From Aricia agestis (taxonomy: Eukaryota > Arthropoda > Insecta > Lepidoptera > Lycaenidae): 64,000 bases of DNA. The notes beneath the pieces were generated by a model. That model was given only the letters and a program-made list of their open reading frames with translations, was not told the origin of the DNA and did not search any database. A program made the translations under genes and the position numbers. Of this stretch, positions 1-11,762 are shown piece after piece. The stretch lies in NCBI RefSeq assembly GCF_905147365.1, contig NC_056416.1:1880001-1944000 (forward strand). Direction: 5' to 3'. How positions within the stretch are numbered: position 1 is the stretch's first letter; every line of letters begins with the position of its first letter.

Positions 1-418
1 CCTTATATGGGGAGGTTAAACCTTCAAGTCAGACTGATTGCAGGCCGACCTGAACAGACTTCGCATAAGTCTATTCAAGTCGGGGCAAGCACGGGAATAC
101 ACAAAACGAGTTTGATCAAATCGGTCTGCGATCAGGCCTTTAGAGCTTAGACAGCACTACCTAAGTTGTTTATAAAGGAACAAAAAGTAGCCTCGTGTAT
201 TGCCCATACACTCAGGCACTATCTCCTGTATAGCAAGTTGGAGACAGGTCCTAGGACAAGGAACAATGGCTTTCAATTGTCTGGCGCCGCTCTTATTAAC
301 TTCTGTCATCTGCTCACTGCGTATCGCTTCTCGGAAGCGTATCTTCCTGGAACTGTTGCTAAATGAATGCACTGGACAATGCACTATGATCATAGTTCAA
401 TATTAGCGGACCTATTAG
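1..418. other. Unassigned intergenic DNA
   Basis: No coding frame longer than chance, no recognised repeat and no RNA gene were seen here. The short overlapping frames on both strands near 157-406 have no recognisable motif and probably do not encode protein. Confidence 0.4.
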
Positions 419-800
419 GCGCCACAATCCTGCATGATTGTGGCGCCGCGTCCTAGCCGTCGTGCGTCCGCTATCGAAATTTTATATACAAACGATGGCT
501 TAAAACATCTATGCGTATGCGGCTTCGGAGTGACTTTCGGAAGGATTCGGAATAATTTCCTTTAAGGATTACGCATATTCAGTTTCTAGGAGATCTGTCA
601 GTTTATCCCTGAAATCTGTCATTATTTCTCCTCTTTCGCATTTCTACTGCGCCCGCTAGTATCGGCAATAATGTCACAACTGTTATTTATTGTCTTCGTA
701 AGTTCATATACAACTGTATTGTACTCCTAGGTCATATTATAACTACACATTGTAACAGATGCTAAAAGTTTTAAATAAAGATTATTATTATTATTTATCA
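419..800 (+). mobile_element. Probable non-LTR retrotransposon 3' tail
   Basis: The stretch ends with a polyadenylation signal (AATAAA at 774-779) followed directly by an ATT microsatellite (781-795). This is the tail structure of several insect LINE clades (CR1/Jockey-like). A short palindrome with GCGCCACAATC arms lies at 419-446. No reverse transcriptase frame survives, so assignment rests on the tail only; it could also be an unrelated transcript end. Confidence 0.35.
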
Positions 801-930
801 GCACCGATGGGCGATGCGATACGCAACGAGTGACGAAACGCACCGGCTGCAATGATGTGACATTTCAATATGTCTACTAACACCTACTACACGAGAAATC
901 TTTGATGGCAGACGGCAGCTGCTGCAGTTA

Positions 931-1275
931 GGCCGCGTCCCCATCAGACACGGCGCGGCGCCGTGTCTGACGGGGACGCGGCCTTAAGGAGTGAGCACAC
1001 TGAGACGGGCCGTGCCGGGGCACAGCGTGCCGGGGCGCATCGCAAAAATCCGCCTCCATACAATTTGTATGGAAGCGGATGCGCGTATCGCACAATGTGC
1101 CGGGGCGCATCGGCGCGGATTTTTGCTCGGCGGATTTCCGTCAATGCAACACGGCCCCACAAGACCCGCTTCGCCCCGGCAAGACCCGCTGCGCCCCGGC
1201 AACTGCGTTGCGTGCCGACCCGCCCCGGCACAGTGAGCGTTAACATCCGTCAATGCGATGGGACCCGACCCGGCA
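931..1275. repeat. GC-rich fold-back island
   Basis: A sharply GC-rich block in AT-rich surroundings. It opens with a near-perfect palindrome (931-983, arms about 26 bp, one mismatch). A second hairpin lies at 1048-1080, and the motif GTGCCGGGGC(G/A)CA recurs several times. Open frames exist on both strands because AT-rich stops are scarce. The structure suggests a fold-back or MITE-type element rather than a gene; no target duplication was identified. Confidence 0.5.
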
Positions 1276-1943
1276 GCGTATTTACAAAGGCTATACCATT
1301 AGAGTGAAAGCGCAAACTGAACTGGCTTAGCTTTTGTTTGACAAAAACTTAACGAAACCCTAATCTATTATAGCACTGAAAATGATCGAAATCGCCTAGA
1401 CTTTGTTAGCTAAATTCTTTCTAACATTGCAGCAGCAAATGCTATTCAATTTGATACCGATATGGTAAATAAATCGTCATTGTTAGCTTTAAAAATAGGT
1501 GGATAGTTACATGGAAATTATTATTATTTGAATGTTAAAATAATTAAATTACTCGTTTCTATTCTAGATTTGAGTGACAAAAAAAAACTAAAATAAATTA
1601 ACAAACGAACTTTTAATAGGTAACAAACACACTACACACTTGTTGAGAGTAGAAATAATAATAAAACTATAATATTTATTCTGGCGTAGGTACCAACGCA
1701 GATAATATAATATTTTTTATCAAATTTACGATTAGCTTAGGTAGTATTTTTACAATTTAAACATAGTTCGTGACAGTCAGTCTTATTTATTAGTATGGCA
1801 CATAACATTACACAACAAAACAAGATGAAAGATAGACAGATATACAGCCTAATCCTAAATAATGTTAAATGAAGTTACTTTAATGTTTTTTAGCACTTGC
1901 TTGATTTTTTTCTATATTAATACTTATATTGTGAGGTCTTAAA

Positions 1944-2340
1944 GCCGACCAATCGCGTTCGCGATAAGCAAGTATAATGGTGGTGAGCCCTTACTCGACT
2001 AGGTTTTGTTCGTACGTAATGTTTGAAAATATGTCGTTAAAAGCTTATCTATTTCAGTGAATATGCCGACCAATCGCGATCGCGATAAACAAGTATGGCG
2101 GTGAGCCTCTACTCGACTAGGTTTTGTTCGTACATAATGTTTGATAATTATGTCGACAAAAGCTTATCTATTTCGGTGAATACGTATAATACAGTACTAG
2201 GTTTTGTCCGTGCATTTTTTTTGAAATAATCAAAGCAAAATGCTAATCCACTTAAGTCAATTTTTTTACTGAGATAGAATAGGTATTGTCGAGTAATATG
2301 CATATACAAAAGCTCATCTATTAGAGTCTGACTCGTGACT
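1944..2340. repeat. 121-bp tandem duplication with a decayed third unit
   Basis: Unit 1 starts at GCCGACCAATCGCG (1944) and unit 2 at the same motif (2065). They match for about 120 bp with scattered substitutions. A divergent third unit is recognisable from the shared ACTAGGTTTTGT and AAAGCTCATCTATT segments (about 2195-2320). The unit begins with a CG-palindrome (TCGCGATCGCGA in unit 2). No function is evident. Confidence 0.6.
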
Positions 2341-2364
2341 CAAATAGTCTTTGTAAATACGCGA

Positions 2365-2590
2365 CCCGGCAATAGTGTGCTATAGCGCATTTTGCGCTGC
2401 GCTGAGCCCCAATCCGCCCCGGCACGCCCGGCACGCGCCGACAAACTGTGCGCGTAACTTTAGGCTCGGTTTATATGCTTCCGCGCGACCTAGCGGTTTG
2501 GCCGCTACACAACGAGATTATAAGCAATTGTATGTCAATAGCGACGAGACCGTGCAGGCCGCTCGGTCGCGCGGACGCATGTGAATCGAG
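2365..2590. repeat. GC-rich inverted-repeat block
   Basis: A second GC-rich island. Seventeen-base arms at 2480-2496 and 2559-2575 pair with one mismatch, around a 60-bp centre. It starts with a GACCCGGCA motif that also occurs, inverted relative to the flanking AAATAC, at the end of the 931-1275 block. This suggests both islands derive from one element family. Confidence 0.4.
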
Positions 2591-2728
2591 CCGTAGGGCA
2601 GACTTCCTTAGAACATGATATTATAATAGCAACTTTAAAATTGAGAATTCTTAGTTCTGGTTTAACGTTGTAGAGCAATATGTAGAGTAATATCTAGAAT
2701 CTAAATCTATACGTTAACCGTTAAACAG

Positions 2729-2905
2729 CAGAGGGGTTAGTGCGAGTTTAATTCGATCATACGCATCGAGCGCGTAAACGCGAATTTATATGGGATCAAA
2801 GCAGTATCCACGTTAGCCAGTAGATGGCGCTGCTTTGATCCCATATAAATTCGCGTTTACGCGCTCGATGCGTATGATCGAATAAAACTCGCACTAACCC
2901 CTCTG
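2729..2905. repeat. Long near-perfect hairpin (MITE-like)
   Basis: Arms of about 76 bp (2729-2804 and 2830-2905) are complementary with a single A/T mismatch near the outer ends. They enclose a loop of roughly 25 bp that contains TAGATGGCG. The outer termini read CAGAGGGGTTAGTGCG. A transcript would form a long double-stranded hairpin. No clear target-site duplication was found. Confidence 0.75.
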
Positions 2906-3309
2906 AACATAATATTCTAGAGTCGCCTGCCGATACGTCAGGGATAGGAAACATAATTCGTAAGTTTCAGTACCTACACTCGCGACAACCTAATAAATCG
3001 TTACCTAAACATAATATTAGGAGCCTAATTTCACTTTCTTGCACATAAATTATAATAATAAATTGTCGATACTATAGACATAACAGTAAACCGCGCGAAG
3101 TATTCATTCACTTTCTAGACATTTTCACGTGTGAACTTGTGTTTACATATTTATTTACATGTGTGTTAAATGGCTATTAGCCCAGATATAATAATAATGG
3201 CAGGTGAGGCAGGTAGGATTATCCGCCACACTAGGTAACAACTAATAAGGGCATAGAAAAGAGAATTATTGTATTTTGGTATATGTGGGTACTGCTAGTT
3301 TCAAATCAG

Positions 3310-3640
3310 ACGTGGGAGAGCCATGCTTCGGCACGAATGGGCCGGCTCGACCGGAGAAATACCACGTTCTCACAGAAAACCGGCGTAAAACAGCGCTTGC
3401 GCTGTGTTTCGCCGAGTGAGTTTACCGGAGGCCCAATTCCCTACCCTATTCCCTTCCCTACCCTCCCCTATTCCCATCTCTACCCTCCCCTATTCCCATC
3501 CCTACCCTCCCCTATTACCCTATTCTCTCTTAAAAGGCCGGCGACGCATTTGCAGCTCTTCTGATGCAGCTGCGAGTGTCCATGGGCGACGGAAGTTGCT
3601 TTCCATCAGGTGACCCGTTTGCTCGTTTGCCCCTTTTTTG
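3310..3640 (+). mobile_element. Lepidopteran SINE-like element, full length
   Basis: Reads ACGTGGGAGAGCCATGC at the 5' end, then a CCCTA/CCCCT-rich central tract, the AAAAGGCCGGCGACGCA core, and a 3' part ending in GTTTGCCCC followed by T/A-rich sequence. At least nine other full or partial copies of the same sequence lie in this window. Orientation is defined by copies whose 3' end reads CCCCTTATTTCATAAAAA, i.e. an A-rich tail. Confidence 0.75.
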
Positions 3641-4660
3641 CATTTAAAAAAATCATTTGAATGCGGAAAAAATCATTATAATATAAGTGCTATGAGCTAT
3701 CACATACTAGTGCCTGTTAGTATACTAATTAAATATTAAGATTTACTTAAAAAATTGTTCAATTCCACTGGTTACTTGCCCTTAACTCAACGGTAAACTA
3801 TCATTTATTACTACAAGTTACATACAAGTTATATTAACAGTTAGATGAATCCTTTGAAATTTGCATTGCAGTAAAATTTAACTCATTCCATTAGCATTTG
3901 TAATCGCCAGGTTCATTTAGGTCTAGCATTAATATTTGTTAATATCTAGGTACCCTGACTAGGGCTATCGTATCTAAGGTAATAAGCATTAATTAACAAT
4001 AAACATAATTCAAGGAATATTACTTAAGGAGATAATAAAACAGACTCTTGCTCATAGTCTTAAAATTTTCTTTACTTTTAGATGCTAGATGTTGGAGATA
4101 TTTAGAATTTTATTATTTTTACATTTCTGTTTTCAGAAATCAGATCTCCCTTATCCCTATCGTTAGCAAGGGCGCCCTAGGTGTTTAATTCAGGGACCTT
4201 TTAGGAACAAAAATTTTATCTGGGGCCAATTTCTGATAACAAAATATATTTATCTTCTTCTTTCAAATTATGTTAGAAGCGCAATTTATTGCTAATCCGA
4301 TAAAACCTCAAGCATTGCCATTTTCATACAAACCAACCACCAACAGCGATTAAAATAACAAAACAAAATGAGATGTCACTACTCACTCCGTGCGGCGATG
4401 ACGCGAAATCGTGTTTCAGTTTAGCCAACATTGAGACAAAACACGTCGGTAGTTGGTACCACTGAGGCCGTGACCGCCATTCGCCGCGCCATGTCACGAC
4501 TTCGTCATTGTCGGCTCTTCACTTAAACTGGTATTTTGCATTTCATTACCATTTACCCTTATGGAATTGTCTCTATGTTTGATGAACTAATGCTGTTTGT
4601 GCCCGGTTTTTGAGGTTATTGATTAGCGCTTTTGTGAGGGTTTCGTCAAAATAGTAACCA
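3641..4660. other. AT-rich DNA without recognised features
   Basis: No coding frame with family-like features, repeat or RNA gene was recognised. Confidence 0.4.
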
Positions 4661-5115
4661 ACTAGCTGCGCCCCGCCGCCCGCGGTGTTACCTGCGTTTT
4701 ATGTGCTATATTATAAAAGTCTGAAAAGTACCAATAATAGGGTCAAAACGGCACGATACATGGTTCTGTAATGGTATATCGTAGTGATGATGATGAATAT
4801 AATTTGCATAGTAGCATATTAGGCTTTACATTCTTAAAACAATGTCGAAACTGGTGTCTATACTGTATAGGAGTTCTCTCAGCACCTTCCGAATCATGGT
4901 AAGTATACCTTGGTGCAAAATCTTACTTGCTGGTAACATTTACTTAGAATACTGCTCACGAAACCGAATTAAATTAAAATCCGTTCAGTAGTTTTTGCGT
5001 GAAACAGTAACAAACATCCAGGATATATATCCATACATCGTATATCCATACATACATGCATGGTTCATACATACAAACTTTCGTCTTTATAATATTATTA
5101 ATAGGACTAGTAGGA
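4661..5115 (-). mobile_element. Dispersed lepidopteran repeat (decayed)
   Basis: Starts with ACTAGCTGCGCCCCGC and a CGCGG motif. It later contains CCGTTCAGTAGTTTTTGCGTG and a TTTCGTCTTTATAATATTA end. These motifs mark the ubiquitous lepidopteran dispersed repeat that also appears, better preserved, at 43027-44029 and 56566-57198. The middle is diverged. Confidence 0.5.
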
Positions 5116-7287
5116 TAACCAGTTATCAACGCTGTTTAATAGACAAACTCCTGTCAAAAACCTTAGAAACTGGACGTTAGCGTTTGAGACAGGGGTTCTT
5201 TCGAATTCCAATCAGTTGACTGCCAGAGTAGCAAATGTGTAGTTTTGAAGTAAAAACTTCTTTAGCGGCATTTTGCACTTTTTTGCGATGGATAAAATTA
5301 AGTTAAAATCGCGTCAGGACAACTAGAGACCAGATCGAAAATTCGTATGACGGAGGGAGAGTACCTAATATTTTCTTTCTTTGTCGTAAATAGCTTTCTT
5401 CTGCTGTTTTCACTGTTGCCGTTGTTTGTTTGTTGGCGCGGTCTCGTTGGATACCACGAGTCACAAACTCACAACAAAAGTTACAACCATATTTTTCGAA
5501 AGTGGCACATGACATCTATTCGAGTTTCCTCCACAATACCGAACGTAAACATATACACCGGTTTTCATTTAGCATATCTAACGAGGTTCACAAAAGTATA
5601 ATGCGGGCATAAAATAAATCGTAGCGTTGAAAGTGAACGCAGGCGCACCTGTGACGCCGTGACCGGTCACCGCGATGATACCGTTAACTTTTTAAAATTG
5701 GTACACCGCGTTTCCGAACGGAATCTGGTTTTAGAACGCGGCTGTCAACATCAAACTTTAACTGCCAAATCTGACGTTTGTCGTTTGGCGCGCTTTTGCT
5801 TTTTTACACGGAACGGATACGGCAATGAAATGCGTAAAAGGTCCCAACTGAAACGTTCACCGTTGCACATGATTGAGTAATAATACATGAATTATTTACG
5901 ATGTGGTAATTTCCCGGCCCGCCTTTTTAGGTATTTCGCGGCGGTCCGCAGCTTGTTCGAAATGAAAGATATACGGGTTTACAGAATACGTTCCTTGTAC
6001 GCATTTACTTGAACTCGATTTAACTTTTAGAATCGCATGAGTCATTTTTTGGCTACCAAAAAGAGGTTGTTTCTCTTATTATGAAAACGGTAGACGATTG
6101 AATTTATAAACAAAAGCTCTCGCTCCAGCCTCGGTTAAATTAATCGCATATTTCAGATAATTTTATCTCTTCAAATTCATAAAAAAACGCCGTGTTTTGA
6201 CAAACGATTAGAACATATCGTGGAGCAACGCTTCTAAACGTTTTCCTTTTCTGGCTAACGCGTTACACAACCCGGTGGCCCACATCATACAAACACGGCG
6301 ACCGCATATAAAATGTTGCGGTTGGCATTAACTTGTTCGGCAGTTGATTGCGGTTGATGAGTTATTGGACACTAACGTGAAGATGTGTTTGTTTCAATTT
6401 GTAACGTTTTGTCAGGGCGTTTAGGAAAAAAATTGTTATTTCCATCTTGCCATAATTGGCGAGAAATGGCGCGACGAGTGGCGCAAACTCAGAGGCCAAG
6501 ATCCACTTTAGGTTGCTGAGCCATCGCAGACCGCAGTATTTTCTATTCGGATGTGCCATGGTTATCAATGGCCCGATTAATTCTAAGTCTTCTCTAAACA
6601 ACAACTTTTTTCCCATCTTCCCGCAAACGGACCTTGATGTTAAAATGTTGTACTTATATTTAATTTTTTTAGCTCCAGCACGCTTAGAATGCCATCATTT
6701 TTTCTTAGTAAGGGATTCTACTTCCTACGGAACAACAAATAAAACGTCTGTTTGTTAGTTTTAATATTCTTTCACATTTCTACTATTGTCATGATAAGAA
6801 GTGTCATCAACGTATAATTACGGATTTCACATCAAAGCCTTCCTCAAATTACAAAATTCAGAGAAATCGACGATTTTGAGTAATGTTGTATATAGCAAGT
6901 ACTGGTGGTACTGGTTACTCTGTACCGGTAAATCGAAATTTAAATCTTCATCCATCATGCACCGGACTTCCGCATGCAACCTGTTCTGAGTCAAAACAGC
7001 AACGAGTTTCATTGCAAGTCTAAATTTAAACCACTTGATATTGATAAGGAAACAACATCGAATTCAAAATATATTTTATTGAGAGGTTAAAAACTTCATG
7101 GTCCAAACTCCGAATACTAATCTATACTTGTCATTTTTCATACACTTCAACTGTACGTTCTCTATAAAATAGTGACCTCATAATATAACACAGGAATGTA
7201 TTTATCACAACTGTTTTTTTTCCGGTATAAAAACTAATATATTTTGTCCTCTAAGCGATTTTAGCGTGAAGAGGGTTAGTACTAAAC
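5116..7287. other. Unassigned intergenic DNA
   Basis: Several open frames of 60-100 codons occur on both strands (for example near 5347-5880 and 6362-6758). They overlap one another, lack domains and have no splice-site context. I see no gene here. Confidence 0.4.
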
Positions 7288-7486
7288 ACTAAAATGGTCA
7301 CATTTATCAATTCCTCTCAATCAATTCAGCAAATGAATTGTCAAAACTGTCAAACTGACAAATGTCAAATCAGTACAAAAATACAGAAATGAATTGCAAG
7401 CAGAGTTGCATTTTGCGATTTAAGAAAAATGAGTCATATTATGATTCATAAATATCATGATTCTTCAAAGCGACCATTTTAGCCCC
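7288..7486. mobile_element. MITE, copy A of a 200-bp family
   Basis: Termini read CTAAAATGGTCACATTT and, inverted, GGGGCTAAAATGGTCGC. The inside contains TGTCAAAACTGTCAAACTGAC and a GATTCATAAATATCATGATTC palindrome. Two more copies lie at 35536-35737 (opposite orientation) and 42479-42676. The left terminus of this copy has lost its GGGG. Confidence 0.75.
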
Positions 7487-7742
7487 GCAGTACTTATGTT
7501 ATATTTAGCTAAAAAATAGACCCTGAAATGACGTCACACGTTTACCAAAGCTTTTGCAATTCAAGATTTTAATGGCAAAATGCGAAAAACTGTTTACCGA
7601 AGCGGTGGGCGTCAGACCCTTGTGTAGTGTTTGTTCGCTAAACAAACATTTGAACAACTCAAGTTATGAGTTATGACATAAAGCTTTGTTTATATAAACA
7701 GAAAACAGAAAGTTCTCACACTGAAAGATATTAACTATTTTA

Positions 7743-7962
7743 AAGGTGCCGGTTGGCAGCGGGCGAGATGAAGCAACCGCAAACGATGTCGTCGCGACAC
7801 TACTAGTTTCTATGTATTTCTATGAAATACCCTGCACGAAGCTAGCGACACTATTCATAGAAACAGAAGTGTCGCGACGACGGCTACATGAAGTTGCATC
7901 ACTTGCAGCATCGACGCGCGTCTGCTGCAACTTCATGTAGCGGGCTTCCAACTTGTACCTTT
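7743..7962. repeat. Compound hairpin element
   Basis: Two consecutive hairpins: arms 7788-7814 with 7856-7881 (GTCGTCGCGACACT core), and arms 7883-7898 with 7926-7941 (GCTACATGAAGTTGCA). Weak outer inverted ends AAAGGTGCCGGTTGG / CCAACTTGTACCTTT frame both. It looks like a MITE built of two fold-backs. An open frame across it is a by-product. Confidence 0.6.
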
Positions 7963-8206
7963 AGGCTACAAGTACAAGGGATTTTTTTTTAACACAAGCT
8001 GCCTAAAACGCCTATAGCCTAGTACCGATCTATGAGTATTTTTGACATGTGGACAAAACAAGTTTTTCTATTTTCTAGTAAAGTACATACTTAGTACGTA
8101 GAATTCAAGTTCGAGTAGATGACGGAGTTTTCTCAAAGTGTTAAAAAACTTACAAACCTTCCTTTAAAGTAGTATAAACAATAATTTTTAATAGATAGCT
8201 CTAATT

Positions 8207-8604
8207 CAGCTATCCCTGAGTCCCTAACCCGCGGCCCGCCGGGACTTTATTTGTGGCCCGCGTGATCATGTTAAACCATTTTTAACCGACTTCCGAAAAA
8301 CGAGGAGGTTATATATTCGGCTGTGGATATATATTTTTTTATTTTTTATTTTTGTATGTTCGACCACTACTCCGCCGTTTGTGAACCGATTTTCAAAATT
8401 TTTCTGAAATTCACAATCACGCCCACCGGCAAAATAATGTAAAGCCATCGTGAAAGTCGTGAATTTTTATTTTCACTTTTAAATATCGTTAATTTTGAAG
8501 AACGTTACTTTTTAAATAAAAAAAAAACTTTGTTGCAGTCCGCGACACCAAGACCAAAACATGTACGTATGTGGCCCGCATGAAAAAAAGGTTGGGGACC
8601 ACTG
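8207..8604. mobile_element. hAT-type MITE with 8-bp target duplication
   Basis: The element begins CAGCTATCCC and ends GGGGACCACTG. It is flanked by exact 8-bp repeats CTCTAATT (8199-8206 and 8605-8612). CAG..CTG termini and 8-bp duplications are diagnostic of the hAT superfamily. The inside is rich in GGCCCGC motifs and has no transposase frame. Confidence 0.85.
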
Positions 8605-8612
8605 CTCTAATT

Positions 8613-9604
8613 CAACTAAAAATGTGTAGTTGAAAATCATTTGTTATAACCCGTTAAAAGAATATTATATCATAAATTCGTAATATTGTAATTAAATAAT
8701 TTGTACATTCCGAATTTATAACCTGCGATTAAATCATAGAAACAAATAAAACTCCACCGGTTACTTCCTGCCCAACTACAGTTAAATTTTACCGTTACAT
8801 CGTTCATCGTTGGGATAAACTTATATTTGTATTTTACGTTCATTAAGCTTGCGTTGTTAATTGATATTGGAGATCTATGCTTTGGCAGGAATGGCTCGAT
8901 GAAAACCGAGAAATAAAATGGTTAGAAAACTGTATATTTACTGGATATGGTACCTGTATAATATTTTTCTGAGAGCGTAAGGTTTCAGAAGAAGAAATAC
9001 ATAGTACGAATGTGATTTTTATTATAAACCGTACTGCAATTCCCAGAAGCTTTTAAAAATCTCCGATCTACACTTGTACGGTGTACCCCTTAGCAGTAGA
9101 AAGCAATTCCAAAATTATTGCAATCAATGAAGCAACGTAAAAACACACTTGTTCGAAAGGTTACTTCCGCGGAAGCCCTTACATGGCGGTTTGTAATATG
9201 GCGGTCTGTATTATGGCGGGCCTTGCATGCCCGAGTGCGCCGACGTATCGGTAATGTATACGTAATTGGTATATTGACATTTTTCGCGGTCACCGCCGAT
9301 GGTCAGTTTTAATTACGCTGACACGCTATTAATTATGGAAGTATTATCTTCCCGTATCAGATGATGTTCGGCGAAACTTTGATATGAACACTTCTGGCAA
9401 TGACTCGACGAGACCGCTCCTCTCAAGGTGGCTTTCCAATCTTTGCCGCAAGCGACGGCGACCGACAAAAATTCAAATAAAGTGACATAAGCTCTAGGTT
9501 TCATTTTGTTCATCGTCACTACATAGCAGCGGCCAACGATATCAAAATACTACGTTCTAATTCTATGGCACCGGCGACATGGCGTTCCTTCCACTTGACA
9601 GTTG
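8613..9604. other. Unassigned intergenic DNA
   Basis: No supported gene. A pair of overlapping frames on opposite strands around 9090-9312 shows no motif. Confidence 0.4.
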
Positions 9605-9904
9605 ACACCACCAAAACGGCACCACCGGTTATATGGAATCTCTAGTCCATACAAAGACCTATACCTATATGTCAATGAGTCCATATGACACCAGTCACCA
9701 CCCTAGTGATGTCAAGATGACCATTTGAGTGACAGATAAATATAAACTATAGTGCTTGAACTTAATTGGAGTTTTCATATCAACAACTAAGCAAAGCAAC
9801 TATGTAACATTACTAATAGTCGGTAGTGTCCACTAGTTCCGTAGTAGTGTCATATGGACTAGAGATTCCATATGACACCACCGGTGGTGTCGTTTTGGTG
9901 GTGT
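9605..9904. mobile_element. MITE with long CACCACC inverted termini
   Basis: The left end CACCACCAAAACGGCACCAC and the inverted right end CACCACCAAAACGACACCAC pair. Pairing continues inward through GGAATCTCTAGTCCATA to give arms of over 50 bp around a 190-bp centre. No transposase frame and no certain target duplication were found. Confidence 0.75.
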
Positions 9905-9989
9905 TAAAAGGAATGAATGATCGCGGCATGGCGTTGGTCGTTAGACCAATGTCCGTAGAATATAGCCTAGATCATAACTCATAACGTGG

Positions 9990-10530
9990 CAATTTTTAGG
10001 GCTCCGTAGTCAACAAGGAACCCTTATAGTTTCGGTCTGTCCGTACTCCGTCCGTCTGTCTGTCCGCGGTTTTGCTCAGAGACTATAGGACCTACAAAGC
10101 TGTAATTCGGCATGAATGACAATGCCGACCAAATGGCATAATATTTAAATTCTTTAAAAAAAAACATTTTGTGGTGCCGGGTGTCGTTGGATATTTTTTT
10201 TTAAATATTATGAGTACTCAATACTCATAGATCATTTTCCGATTTAGGGATCCATTTTTGTTCGTTAGAGTACCCCTTCTACCAGCTAAACGGTTGCTTC
10301 TGGAAATGTTAAAAACTTCACGGGAGTAGAAAATATGCTGAATTTTAAAGGAAAACTATCACGGCTAAGAAGATAAGTTTTTGAGTAATAGCCGATCAAC
10401 TAAAAAAATGTATTCGGTGAAGTATAAAGGAACTTTTCGTTCAAATTACTTTGAACGTAACTGAGATGATGTTTTGGCTTAACTTATTTTAATAGTTTCA
10501 AAGACATACCTTATGAATTATTTAAAAAAT
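9990..10530. repeat. Dispersed repeat shared with 58332-58605
   Basis: It starts GGGCTCCGTAGTCAACAAGGA with runs of CTGTCCGT. From about 10285 to 10475 it closely matches 58347-58550 (AAACGGTTGCTTCTGGAAATG, then GTATAAAGGAACTTTTCGTTC). The partner copy ends in the CGGAACCCT...CACTTGGCCGG motif that is common in lepidopteran repeats. Confidence 0.6.
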
Positions 10531-11136
10531 ACACAAACATATTTTTTCATTTAAAATTAATAAACATTTAAACATAAAACAAGTTTTTGTTACCAAAATA
10601 AATGCGGCGGAGTGCGTCCGTAATTTGTGGCTTAATTCCTGAATAGCAATAAAAAAGCTAAGATTCGAAATTGGAAATTGGCGCGCACACACGCCTGTCA
10701 TAATCTGTCCAACAAAAACGAACGCGCGAGCGACACCATCGATTCGACAATAAAATCGTGATTAAACTTATAACGGCGGGAGAAAATAACTTTTTGCGAG
10801 AGATTTCACGAACGTGTTCGGTGGGATGCTACAGCAGCTGTACTGCAGTCTACAGATAACCAGCGTGAATTTTGATGTGGCGTTTTATTCATAGAAAAAC
10901 CTAATAAGCTATTATTTCACAAGCATCTAGCGAACAAACATACTTAAATAATAATTAGGTAAGGTATGAATTACTATTCTACAAAAGAATTTGGGTTACG
11001 CCATAAATATAATAAATAATAATATATTATATTTTTTGTACTTAGATAATAAAATCTAGACATTAGCAATAAAATATGTAGCCATTAAATTAAGAATATA
11101 ATACTTTATACTATATTATAATAATACAACATAATA

Positions 11137-11290
11137 TTCCCTCCCCTCCCCTATTACCCTATTCCCACTTAAAAGGCCGGCAACGCATCTACAGCTCTTC
11201 TGATGCTGCGAGTGTCCATGGGCGACGGAAGTTGCTTTCCATCAGGTGACCCGTTTGCTCGTTTGCCCCCCTATTTCATAAAAAAAATAT
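11137..11290 (+). mobile_element. SINE-like element, 5'-truncated copy
   Basis: Only the 3' half of the SINE family is present, from the CCCTCCCCTATTACCCTATT tract through GGCCGGCAACGCA to GTTTGCCCCCCTATTTCATAAAAAAA. Truncation at the 5' end with an intact A-rich 3' end is what incomplete reverse transcription gives. Confidence 0.75.
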
Positions 11291-11762
11291 ATTATAGCGT
11301 ACCTACCGTACTACTTTACTGACCTGTATTATTTTAGTATGCTGCTAATAAAAACTGCTTTACCATAAATTAAAAATAAAATAGAATCAGTTTTCATTCT
11401 AATTTAAAAAGTAGGTACTCAACTCAAACCTCATTAATATGTTCATTCTCGAATTAAACTCGAACTCACCTGAAAAAGAAAAAAAAGAATAAAGCACTAC
11501 ATTTTATTGGGCACTCAAAAACCACATTTAACAGAAGGTTTTATAAGCCCTAAAAGTAACTCATCAACATAAAATATTGTTCGGCAAATTAAAACGATTT
11601 ATATCAATTTTATTGTGGTTTAATTTTAATTCCATTAACATGTCGTTACTTTTAGGGCTTTTAGGGTTCATTAATTGAAAAAAGGAGCCTAAAAAAATAA
11701 AAGCGTACTAATTAAAAAAGAATACTAAGTTATAGAGTAGAGATAGTAGCTACTAGCCTATT

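Noticed and set aside
963..1307. Arg/Ala/Pro-rich frames on both strands
   Set aside because: Overlapping frames in a palindromic GC-rich block where stop codons are scarce.
3283..3613. Proline/serine-rich peptides (YPIPFPTLPYS)
   Set aside because: Translation of the CCCTACCCT tract of the SINE; the same peptide appears in every copy.
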